A stretch of DNA of 64,000 nucleotides, taken from CAZIOH01 sp964540815. GTDB taxonomy: Bacteria > Myxococcota_A > Polyangia > Fen-1088. The stretch covers positions 1-64,000 of the forward strand of contig CAZIOH010000007.1 of NCBI GenBank assembly GCA_964540815.1, read 5' to 3'. A program made the translations under genes and the position numbers. The stretch's first letter is position 1, and each line of letters begins with the position of its first letter. The notes beneath the pieces were generated by a model that saw only the letters and a list, made by a program, of their open reading frames with translations, did not search any database and was not told the DNA's origin. Shown here piece after piece: positions 8,609-16,319 of this stretch.

Positions 8609-9559
8609 TCAGGCCTTTTCCGCGACCAGCGCGGTCACGGCGATGCGCTCCGCGCGGCGGTACGCGTTCCCCGCCAGCTCCTCACCGAACACGTCGGGAT
8701 CGAGCTCTTCCCAGGTCCAGGTCCGGGCCCGCTCACGCAGCAGCGGCCCGGCCCAGTCCTCGATGGCGTTCCGGCCGTCGACCACCGGGCTGCCCGTGTA
8801 AAGCCCGAGGACGCCTCCCGGCGACAGGCGCTCGAACGCCTCGACGAGGATCCGCTGGCTGAGCTCGAGACCGAGCGCGCCGCCTCCATCCCGGTACAGC
8901 CGCCCTTCGGCATCGCTCAGATAGGGTGGATTGGAGATCACGGTGTCGACGGGGCCGTCGATGTTCGCGAGGACGTCGCTGACCTGGATCTCGACCGCCG
9001 TGGGCTCGAGACCAGCCAGCGCCCGGTTGACCTGCGCGAACGCCAGCGCGCGCGGGTTGACGTCGCCGAGGACCACCCGGCGGGCACGCGGTGCGAGGAC
9101 GATGCCCCCCACCCCGCTCCCGCAGCCAACATCGACCAGCCGCTCCGCCTTCCAGATGGCCCGCCCGAGGAAGGCGGCGAAGCGATAGCTGTCCGGTCCG
9201 AAGAACACACTGTCATGCGCGTCGGTCGGAAACGCGGAGTGGACGAACAGGAGATCCCCGTCGCCCGCGAACGACGGCAGCGTCGAGAAGCGAACGGAGC
9301 TCCTCCACCGTCCGTCCCCCGCGGGCTCGAGAACCTTCGCCGCCTGGCCGAGGCGTCGGAGAGCTTCGGGAAGCAGCGTCGGCGCGAACGGGCGACTCCA
9401 ACCGAAGATGTCCCGCAGCGAGCGGGCCTCGAGGTTCTCGGGCCGCGCATTGACCAGCGCGTGGGTGCGGGGCGTCGGCGTGACGAACCGGTAGCTCTCC
9501 GCCCGCAGGGCCCGGCCCAATCCGACCAGGGCCAGCTGCGCGTCGTCGAGGGCGCTCAC
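8609..9559 (-). CDS. Class I SAM methyltransferase with NPPY motif
   Basis: A 316-residue methyltransferase. The first half is a family-specific domain. The Rossmann core begins with LVDVGCGSGVGGIVLA (SAM binding), continues with VVLGDVNPRAL, and has the catalytic-type VISNPPYLSD. NPPY is used by enzymes that methylate planar nitrogens such as glutamine side chains (PrmC/HemK) or adenine. Absence of a DNA-binding region and the overall layout fit a PrmC-like or small-molecule enzyme. It starts with GTG at 9559, overlapping the stop of the PP2C gene (GTGA), so the two are translationally coupled. Confidence 0.8.
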   Translation of the reverse strand: MSALDDAQLALVGLGRALRAESYRFVTPTPRTHALVNARPENLEARSLRDIFGWSRPFAPTLLPEALRRLGQAAKVLEPAGDGRWRSSVRFSTLPSFAGDGDLLFVHSAFPTDAHDSVFFGPDSYRFAAFLGRAIWKAERLVDVGCGSGVGGIVLAPRARRVVLGDVNPRALAFAQVNRALAGLEPTAVEIQVSDVLANIDGPVDTVISNPPYLSDAEGRLYRDGGGALGLELSQRILVEAFERLSPGGVLGLYTGSPVVDGRNAIEDWAGPLLRERARTWTWEELDPDVFGEELAGNAYRRAERIAVTALVAEKA

Positions 9560-10434
9560 CGGCCTCCGCCATCCACCGGACGGGTCGTCGGCGATCCGCG
9601 CGGCGCGGCGTGTTCGAGGGGACCACAGTCGGCCAGGACGACCGTCACGTTGTCGCCACCACCCGCGGCAAGGGCGGCGGAGATCAGCGCTTCCGAGGCA
9701 GCCGCGACCTCCGGCGTCCGCATCAGGATGGCCGCGATCGCATCGTCCGAGACGAGACCGTGCAAACCATTCGAGCAGAGCAACACGCGATCCCCCGCCC
9801 GGAGATCCACGTCGACGACGGCGGGCTGGACATTGGCCTCGGTGCCGAGGGTCTGGCTCGGCGCCTCGCGCTGGGCCTCGGCGGCGGCTCCGGTGGTCCG
9901 GCCGTCGCCTTCTTCCCGGAGCCCGGCCGGCGTCTCGTCGTCGGTGAGGGTCCGGAGGCTGCCGTCCCGCAGGAGATAGGCACGCGCGTCTCCGACCTGC
10001 ACGATCGCCAGTCGCTCCGGCGAGAAAATCGCCGCGGTACAGGTGGTGGTCATCCCACGCTCATCGGGATGGGAATCGGCCTCCGCGAGCAGGGCACGAT
10101 TGGCGCCCTGGAAGGCCCGCCTCAGCGAATAGACCGGCGCGCGGCCGACGTTGTCGCCCTCGGCCTCGAGCCGGTGCTTGATCGACGAGGCGGTCAGCTG
10201 CGCCGCGACCTCGCCCGCCGGCGGACCCCCGTCGCAGACCAGCATCAGGACCCCCGGCCGGGAAACCCAGACGTCGGTGCGGATGCACGGCCGACTCACG
10301 CGCCCCGATTCCAGATCGGCGATGACGAACGTGTCCTGGTTCTCCGAACGTCGCGCGCCGATATTGGTGCCCCCACACACGGTGAACCGGCGGTGAAAGC
10401 GCTCCCTCGGCGCCCCGGAAGCTGAATTCGCCAT
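9556..10434 (-). CDS. PP2C-family Ser/Thr phosphatase, altered metal motif
   Basis: A 292-residue PPM/PP2C-type phosphatase domain with no other domain. Motifs seen: RRSENQDTF near the N-terminus, MLVCDGGPPAGE (the usual VxDGMGGHxxGE with about three residues missing), GMTTTCTAAI, VQVGDARAYLLRDG, LLCSNGLHGLVSDD and GGDNVTVVLADC. In most active members the fifth of these is SDGL; here the metal-binding Asp is Asn (codon aat). The protein may therefore have weaker metal use or altered activity. Such phosphatases usually oppose Hanks-type kinases, but no kinase is encoded in the window. Its GTGA overlap with the methyltransferase implies co-expression. Confidence 0.85.
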   Translation of the reverse strand: MANSASGAPRERFHRRFTVCGGTNIGARRSENQDTFVIADLESGRVSRPCIRTDVWVSRPGVLMLVCDGGPPAGEVAAQLTASSIKHRLEAEGDNVGRAPVYSLRRAFQGANRALLAEADSHPDERGMTTTCTAAIFSPERLAIVQVGDARAYLLRDGSLRTLTDDETPAGLREEGDGRTTGAAAEAQREAPSQTLGTEANVQPAVVDVDLRAGDRVLLCSNGLHGLVSDDAIAAILMRTPEVAAASEALISAALAAGGGDNVTVVLADCGPLEHAAPRGSPTTRPVDGGGR

Positions 10435-10669
10435 CCCCCCAACCTAAGTCCGAAAGACGAGAGTCGTGTCCATTCGAATCGCCGCCAAAGGAAGTTTCAC
10501 CGGGACGCCGCACTGCATCCAAGTGACGGCCGACTCGGTGACGCCGATCGAACTCCGTGGCCGCACGATTTCCATTCCGGGGCGCTCCAAGCACTGGCCG
10601 AAAAATTCGCCCGGTGCGACGATACCGCCGGCTGTCCACCCCGCACACCCCGCTCGAGGAGGAACCCGC

Positions 10670-13600
10670 ATGAGCCTTGAACACCGCCTGCGTGCTTCGT
10701 CGTTGACCGCGTCTCCGCTCGTCGCCGTCGCCTGGGCGGTCCTGGTCCTCACAGGATGCGGCGGGAGCGGGAGCTCCACGTCCGCAACCGGCGGAGCCGA
10801 CGGGGGCGCCGGGAAGGGGGGCGGAGGCGGGACGGCCGGGCACACCGGCACCGGTGGCAAGACCACGGGGACCGGCGGTGGCGCCGGGATGGCGGGCGCT
10901 GGCGGCGGCGCGGCTGGTGTGGGCGGACAGGATGTTGGCGGCGGCGGTGGCGGTGGCAATGTCGGTGGAGTCGGCGGTGCTCCCGGCGGGACCGCCGGTG
11001 GAACCGCTGGCGGACCAGCCGGCGGTGCTCCCGGCGGCACGACCGGTGGGACCGGTGGGACCGGCGGCGCCGCGGGCGGTGGCACGGCCGGCGGCGGTGG
11101 CTCCGTCATGCACGCCTGTACGCCCGGGACGAGCTGTACCCTCCTCGCCGACGTCAAGGGTATCTGCAATGGCGCGGGCCAGTGCGAGGGGTGCGGGACC
11201 AGCGACGCCGCCTGCGCAACGGCCTACGGAGCAGGCAACATCTGCGTGTCCGGAGGCTGCGTCACCGGCACCTGCCACACGGGGGCCGATTGCGCGAATG
11301 GGCAGCTTTGCGGCCCGGCCACCCACACGTGCGCCGCCTGTACCACCGACAGCGGCTGCCAGAACAGTTATGGAGGCGCGAACTTCGTGTGCGTTGCGGG
11401 CATGTGCGTTGCGGGCAACTGCCACGCGACCGCCGATTGCACCGGTGGGCTGATCTGCACCAACATGACCTGCAGCCCCTGCAGCACCGACGGCCAGTGC
11501 CCGACCGGTGATCTCTGCGTCGGCGGCGCCTGCATTCCCGGGAATTGCCACGTCACCGCCAATTGCCCGACCGGGCAGATCTGCGATCTCGTCACCCACG
11601 GCTGCGCGATCTGCGGCACCGACGCCCAGTGTGCGGACCCACTCAACTACGGCGCAGGCCATTACTGTCAGGGCAGCGCCTGCGTGGTCGGACAGTGCCG
11701 CACCGCCAACGATTGCGCCGGTGGCAAGATCTGCAGCGGGGCCCTGACCTGCGCGGCGTGTACCGCCACGGCCGATTGCACCACGGCGCTCGGGGCAAAT
11801 CACGTCTGCACCAATGGGGCCTGCGTCTCGGGAAACTGCGCCGCCACCGGTGACTGCGGCGGGGGACAGCTGTGCAAGAGCAACGCCTGCGTCGCCTGCG
11901 CCCTCGATGCCGATTGCACCGGCGACCCGGCCTACGGGGCGCAACACCTCTGTGTCGCGGGCCAGTGCGTCGCGGGCTCGTGTCGCGCCTCGAGCGACTG
12001 CACGGTGGCGGGGCAGATCTGCAACACCACGACCCACACCTGCGCGGCGTGCGCTTCCGACGTCGCTTGCAAGACGGACACCACCTACGGCAGCACGTCC
12101 ATCTGCCTCGCCAGCCTCTGTGTCACCGGCGACTGCCACGACACGTCCGCCGACTGCACGGGGGGGAAGATCTGCGGCGTCACCACGCCCCACACCTGCG
12201 GGTCTTGCGTCACCGACGCCAGCTGCGTGGCGGATGGGCGCTACGGGGCCGGCAACATCTGCTATCAGGGCAGCTGCGGCCCGGGGAACTGTCACGCCAC
12301 CAGCACCGATTGCACCGCCGCCAGTGCCGGGCTGATCTGCGGCGTGAGCACCACCAACACCTGTGGGTCCTGCACCACCGATGTTCAGTGCAAGTCGGAC
12401 GCGGTGTTCGGCAGCGGCGACATTTGCACCACGGCGACCGGCGCAAACCGGGGGAAGTGCGTCAGCTCGGCCTGCACCACCAACAGCAGCGCCTGCGCCG
12501 CCAACGCCTCCGACTTCTGTTGTGGCAACGTGTGCGTGGCCGGCAACTGCTGCGCCGACGCCGACTGCGTCACCAACCCAGCCTTCGGCGTGGGTTACGC
12601 CTGCAAGAGCAACAGCTGCTCGCAGTGCGCCCCCGCGAGCGGCAACAAGTTCTTCGTCGACCCGGTGAACGGGAACGATCAGACCGCCACGGGCAGCGGC
12701 CTGTCCGGCACCACCGCCACCCCGAGTTGCAGCTTCAAGACCATCACCCGCGCGATCGCGGTGATCGGCAACGCGGCCCCCGCCAACACCAAGATCGTCG
12801 TCACCGGGGTGGCTGGCCAGGCGCGCGGCCTGGCGGCCGGGGACACCTTGCCGATCACCCTGCCTCCCAACGTCATCCTCACGACCGCGACCGGACCCAT
12901 CACCATCACCCTGGCAACGACGGCCGTCGGCAACCCGGCGGGCTTCCGCCTGCTCAACGCCGGATCGGGCATCGCGGGCGATCCTACCGCTCCCCTCACG
13001 CTCGACGGCAACGGTCACCAGGCCGGAATCGGGATTCAGGTCGCGCCGGGCGCCGGGAACACCGTCACCTTGTCGAGCCTCGCCATCCAGAACACGGGGG
13101 GACACGCCATCAACGTCACGAGCGGGAACTTGACCATTGGAGCCGGGGTGGTGGTGACGGGCGCCGGCATCCCCACGGCGAGCCGCGATGGGCTCCTGGT
13201 CTCGGGGGGGATCGCCAGCATCGTCGTGCCAGCCGGACAGGCCCAGACCTCCTTCAACAACAACACCCTGCACGGCATCGAGGTGAGCGGCCTCGGATCG
13301 GTCAACGTGACCGGCGTGGTGGGGGCGCCCGTTCCCAGCAACAACGGAACGGTGATCGTCTCCAGCAACACGACCGCGGGGCTGCGCATCAACCAGACCG
13401 TCGGCGCCGCGAACCTCCCGACCAACACCATCACCGGGCTCGTCGCCTGGGCGAACGGAAACTACGGCGCGCGGATCTTCGGGGGCTCGAAGGTCAAGAT
13501 CAGGAAGAGCGTGTTCGGGGCAAGCGGGGCCGACGGCATCCTGGTCAGCAACGACACCAGCGCCAACGGAACCGCGGCCCTGCGCAACGATCTGACGGGC

Positions 13601-13912
13601 ATCGACCTTGGCACGAGCGGAACCACGCCGGATCCCGGGCTCAACTACCTGCAGACGCCCCTCGGTGCGCTCGGCACCAACCTCACGGCGGGCCTGTGCG
13701 TCGGCATGGCGGCGGGCATCGGTCCGCTCACCCTCAACGCCGCGGGCAACTACCTGGTCTCGACCGGGGCCGCCCAGGTCAACTGCTCGACCACCGCCGC
13801 GACGATCACCAAGGCGGGAACCTGCACCGGCCACAACAGCCTCGGCGGGATGACCGCCGCGGGCGGAAACCCCGCCACCGTGGTCACCGTGGTCACCGCC
13901 ATGTGCAACTGA
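10670..13912 (+). CDS. Lipoprotein: Gly-rich linker, Cys repeats, beta-helix
   Basis: A 1080-residue predicted surface lipoprotein. The signal peptide ends VLVLTGC (Cys30). Residues about 31-145 are a Gly/Ala/Thr linker. Residues about 148-655 hold nine to ten Cys repeats of about 50 residues built on GxCHxxxDCxxGxIC, CxxCxxDxxC and a YGxGxxC segment, probably disulfide-bonded. From about residue 659 the sequence KFFVDPVNGNDQTATG and the Asn/Gly-rich repeats that follow match a DUF1565-type right-handed beta-helix ending in two Cys-containing strands. The start at 10670 follows a gaggagga ribosome-binding site. A GC-rich hairpin lies directly after the stop. Likely an exposed adhesin-like or carbohydrate-binding protein; the function is not known. 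Confidence 0.85.
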   Translation: MSLEHRLRASSLTASPLVAVAWAVLVLTGCGGSGSSTSATGGADGGAGKGGGGGTAGHTGTGGKTTGTGGGAGMAGAGGGAAGVGGQDVGGGGGGGNVGGVGGAPGGTAGGTAGGPAGGAPGGTTGGTGGTGGAAGGGTAGGGGSVMHACTPGTSCTLLADVKGICNGAGQCEGCGTSDAACATAYGAGNICVSGGCVTGTCHTGADCANGQLCGPATHTCAACTTDSGCQNSYGGANFVCVAGMCVAGNCHATADCTGGLICTNMTCSPCSTDGQCPTGDLCVGGACIPGNCHVTANCPTGQICDLVTHGCAICGTDAQCADPLNYGAGHYCQGSACVVGQCRTANDCAGGKICSGALTCAACTATADCTTALGANHVCTNGACVSGNCAATGDCGGGQLCKSNACVACALDADCTGDPAYGAQHLCVAGQCVAGSCRASSDCTVAGQICNTTTHTCAACASDVACKTDTTYGSTSICLASLCVTGDCHDTSADCTGGKICGVTTPHTCGSCVTDASCVADGRYGAGNICYQGSCGPGNCHATSTDCTAASAGLICGVSTTNTCGSCTTDVQCKSDAVFGSGDICTTATGANRGKCVSSACTTNSSACAANASDFCCGNVCVAGNCCADADCVTNPAFGVGYACKSNSCSQCAPASGNKFFVDPVNGNDQTATGSGLSGTTATPSCSFKTITRAIAVIGNAAPANTKIVVTGVAGQARGLAAGDTLPITLPPNVILTTATGPITITLATTAVGNPAGFRLLNAGSGIAGDPTAPLTLDGNGHQAGIGIQVAPGAGNTVTLSSLAIQNTGGHAINVTSGNLTIGAGVVVTGAGIPTASRDGLLVSGGIASIVVPAGQAQTSFNNNTLHGIEVSGLGSVNVTGVVGAPVPSNNGTVIVSSNTTAGLRINQTVGAANLPTNTITGLVAWANGNYGARIFGGSKVKIRKSVFGASGADGILVSNDTSANGTAALRNDLTGIDLGTSGTTPDPGLNYLQTPLGALGTNLTAGLCVGMAAGIGPLTLNAAGNYLVSTGAAQVNCSTTAATITKAGTCTGHNSLGGMTAAGGNPATVVTVVTAMCN

Positions 13913-13947
13913 CCCGGGACCTCGGCCCGCGGCTCCGAGGCCCCGGG
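13913..13947 (+). terminator. Terminator-like hairpin after the lipoprotein gene
   Basis: A strong GC hairpin starts immediately after the stop codon: cccggg-a-cctcgg pairs with ccgagg-c-cccggg around a 9-base loop. There is no T-run, as is common for terminators in very GC-rich genomes. It sits between convergent genes and could act on both strands. Confidence 0.5.
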
Positions 13948-14012
13948 CCGTCGGCCGGACTTGCCGGGGCTCGGTCGGAGCGACCGTGCGCCCCGCGCGG
14001 CCCGACCCCGCG

Positions 14013-14333
14013 TCATCGGTGGGGGTGCCATTCTCCGCGGTGCCAGTCGTAGTGGTCGTCGTGGCGGTCCCAGCGGCCGTCCTTCCACTCGAACCCGCGC
14101 CGCTGGCGTCGGTACTCCCCGGCTCGCCAGACGTACCGGCCCCGCCGCCACTCGTGGTGCCCGGTGACCCAGATGTACCCGGGCCGCGCCGCGTACCGCT
14201 CCTCGCGGGGGGGCGGGGGCGGCTCGCGGGGTCCATCGTGGTGCACGATGTCGATGTGCAGGTTCGCGGCCGCGACCGGGACGGTGAAGCTGCCGCCGAG
14301 CGATAAGATCACCAGGAGGGGTTTCAGACGCAT
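14013..14333 (-). CDS. YXWGXW repeat exported protein
   Basis: A 106-residue protein. The start at 14333 gives a clean signal peptide (MRLKPLLVILSLGGSFTVPVAAA). The mature part has a Pro-rich spacer and then aromatic/His/Arg repeats (GYIWVTGHHEWRRGRYVW, GFEWKDGRWDRHDDHYDW), the pattern of the YXWGXW/BcpO-type family of small exported proteins. Function is unknown; members are often periplasmic or surface associated. The His-rich tail (HDDHYDWHRGEWHPHR) may bind metal, but that is inference. Confidence 0.75.
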   Translation of the reverse strand: MRLKPLLVILSLGGSFTVPVAAANLHIDIVHHDGPREPPPPPREERYAARPGYIWVTGHHEWRRGRYVWRAGEYRRQRRGFEWKDGRWDRHDDHYDWHRGEWHPHR

Positions 14334-14394
14334 GGGTTGGTGATGGGGACGAGAGGGCGAGATGGCAAGGCGCCCGCCCGATACCACCGTCGAC

Positions 14395-15243
14395 TCAGCC
14401 TGCCTGTACCGCGCGCTGCCAGGCCTTCGACGTCAAGTCCTCTCCCGCTGGCCGGGGCACGTTGGCCCAATATCCGGCGGGGTCCCGTCCCTTGCACAGG
14501 ATCGAATGCCCGTTCCAGTCCGATTTCCCTGCGCGCACCGCGACCGGGCAGTAGCGGATGGTGAGCCCGCACCGCCGCCGCATGGAGTGATTGGCCGGGG
14601 AGCCGTGCGCCAGGAGGTCGGCATGCAGTGAGATCTCCCCGGCGCGCAGCTCGAAGGGGACCGCACGACCGTATTGCTCGACACCCAGGAGCTCGGTCGG
14701 CAAGACGGTTGGTCCGGTCGCGTCTCGCCAGCCGAGCTGTCCGAGCAGGTGGCTCCCCGGGATCACCTGCATGGCCCCGTTCCCGACGTCCGTGTCGTCG
14801 ATGGCCAGCCACGCGGTGATCGTGCGGGCGCTCTCGAAGGGCCAGTAGGGGGCGTCCTGGTGCCAGGGAACGGTCCGGGGGTCTCCGGGCAGCTTGCAAA
14901 AGAAATGCGAGCCCCAGCACACGAAGTCAGGCCCGCAGAGATCCGCGACGTGCGCGAGGATGCGCGGATCGGTGACGAGGTCGTAGAGTCCCCGGCACTG
15001 GTCATGGTAGCCGTTGAGCGCGTAGGCGTCGCGGCCGTCACCCATCTGCCGCAACCCATCCAGCAGCCGATCGAAGTAGCGTCGATTGGCGGCGACCTCC
15101 TCCGGGTCGAAGATGCGAAACGGCTTGAGGTATCCGTCGGCGTTGAAGCGCGCGATCTGCTCGGGCGTCAGCTCACCTGGCGCGTCGTTCACCACGGGCT
15201 CGAAGCGAGGCTCGCGACCATCGACTCCCGCTGGCGCACCCAT
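14395..15243 (-). CDS. Phytanoyl-CoA dioxygenase (PhyH) family protein
   Basis: A 282-residue Fe(II)/2-oxoglutarate-dependent oxygenase-like protein. The facial-triad start is visible as PWHQDAPYWPF (His and Asp), the distal His in LLAHGSPANHS, and downstream Arg in MRRRCGLTIRY for 2-oxoglutarate binding. NGAMQVIPGSHLLGQLGW is the typical family loop. The start at 15243 (MGAPAGVDGREPRF) was preferred over the upstream in-frame Met because the extra 48 residues are low complexity. PhyH proteins hydroxylate lipids or small natural products; the substrate is unknown. It is divergent from the methyltransferase at 15435, with 191 bases between. Confidence 0.85.
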   Translation of the reverse strand: MGAPAGVDGREPRFEPVVNDAPGELTPEQIARFNADGYLKPFRIFDPEEVAANRRYFDRLLDGLRQMGDGRDAYALNGYHDQCRGLYDLVTDPRILAHVADLCGPDFVCWGSHFFCKLPGDPRTVPWHQDAPYWPFESARTITAWLAIDDTDVGNGAMQVIPGSHLLGQLGWRDATGPTVLPTELLGVEQYGRAVPFELRAGEISLHADLLAHGSPANHSMRRRCGLTIRYCPVAVRAGKSDWNGHSILCKGRDPAGYWANVPRPAGEDLTSKAWQRAVQAG

Positions 15244-15434
15244 GACGCGAGGGTACCTCGGACGCCGGCACGCCGCGACCCCCGCGATGGCCCTCTCGGG
15301 CCGGTTCGAAGCGTTCCCTTTCGGGACGGGTGGCGCCGCTCCCCCGGCAGCCCCGGGGTCGTCGTCCACGAAACGACTCGCAACCACATCTCGCAGGCTC
15401 GTAGCGCCGGGCGGTGTAGATTGGCCCTCCGTCC

Positions 15435-16205
15435 ATGTCGACTCAATCCTGGAATCCCGACCGCTACGCGCTCAACGCCCGCTTCGTCGCGGACCTCGGA
15501 ATGCCGGTCGTCGAGCTCCTCGCCCCACGCGCGGGCGAACGGATCCTCGACCTCGGCTGCGGCGACGGGGCGCTGACCCGGAAGCTGGTGACCCTGGGTT
15601 GTGATCTGGTCGCCGTCGATGCGAGCGCCGAGCAGGTTGCGGCAGCGCGGGCGCTCGGGCTCGACGCGCGGGTGGCGAACGGTGAGGCGCTCGAGTTCGA
15701 CGCCGAGTTCGACGCGGTCTTCAGCAACGCCGCCTTGCACTGGATGAAGCAGGCCGACCTGGCCATCGCCGGCGTCTTCCGGGCGCTGAAGCCCGGCGGC
15801 CGCTTCGTCGCCGAGCTCGGCGGGGCTGGCTGCGTCCAGAAGATCCGCCTCGCGCTGGTCCAGGCGCTCGATCGCCGCGGCGTGGACGGCGAGGCCTGCG
15901 TCCCCTGGTACTTCCCGACGGCGGACGAATACGCTGGCCGCCTCGAGCGCGCCGGCTTTCGAATCGACAGCATCGCCCTGATTCCAAGGCCCACGCCCCT
16001 ACCAGGGGATGTCGTCGGCTGGCTGGAGACCTTCGGTGAGAGCTTCACGGCTGCGGTCGCGGCGACCGAGCGGCCCGCTTACCTGCGGGAGGTGCGCGCC
16101 GCGCTGGAGCCGGAGCTCCGCGATGCCTCGGGGATCTGGGTGGCCGACTACGTACGACTCCGGTTCGCGGCGGCCAAACCTTCCGCGAGAGCCCACCGGG
16201 GTTGA
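15435..16205 (+). CDS. Class I SAM-dependent methyltransferase
   Basis: A 256-residue methyltransferase of the trans-aconitate methyltransferase-like type. ERILDLGCGDGALTRKL is the SAM-binding glycine motif, DLVAVDASAEQV supplies the acidic ribose-binding residue, FDAVFSNAALHWM is the catalytic-region strand typical of this subfamily, and FRALKPGGRFVAELGG follows. The start at 15435 leads straight into the family N-terminus (NPDRYALNARFVADLG). The substrate cannot be predicted. Divergent from the PhyH gene. Confidence 0.85.
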   Translation: MSTQSWNPDRYALNARFVADLGMPVVELLAPRAGERILDLGCGDGALTRKLVTLGCDLVAVDASAEQVAAARALGLDARVANGEALEFDAEFDAVFSNAALHWMKQADLAIAGVFRALKPGGRFVAELGGAGCVQKIRLALVQALDRRGVDGEACVPWYFPTADEYAGRLERAGFRIDSIALIPRPTPLPGDVVGWLETFGESFTAAVAATERPAYLREVRAALEPELRDASGIWVADYVRLRFAAAKPSARAHRG

Positions 16206-16272
16206 CCCCCGTTCGGTGGCCTCCGGCAGTGAGGCCGAGGTACAGGTAGAGGTCGAGGAGGAGCCGACCCCA

Positions 16273-16295
16273 GCGCCCTCTGGCCAGAGAGGCGC
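16273..16295. terminator. Hairpin between convergent genes
   Basis: The palindrome gcgccctctggccagagaggcgc lies between the convergent methyltransferase and the large beta-helix lipoprotein. It is a GC-rich stem without a T-run and could serve as a bidirectional terminator. Confidence 0.4.
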
Positions 16296-16319
16296 GGCGC
16301 CGCCGCGTCCGTCCAGCAC

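Noticed and set aside
10061..14236. A very long open frame on the minus strand opposite the Cys-repeat lipoprotein
   Set aside because: It is an artefact of GC-rich codon third positions opposite a real gene; composition is Gly/Arg/Ala/Asp low complexity with no motif, and the plus-strand protein has a signal peptide, repeats and ribosome-binding site.
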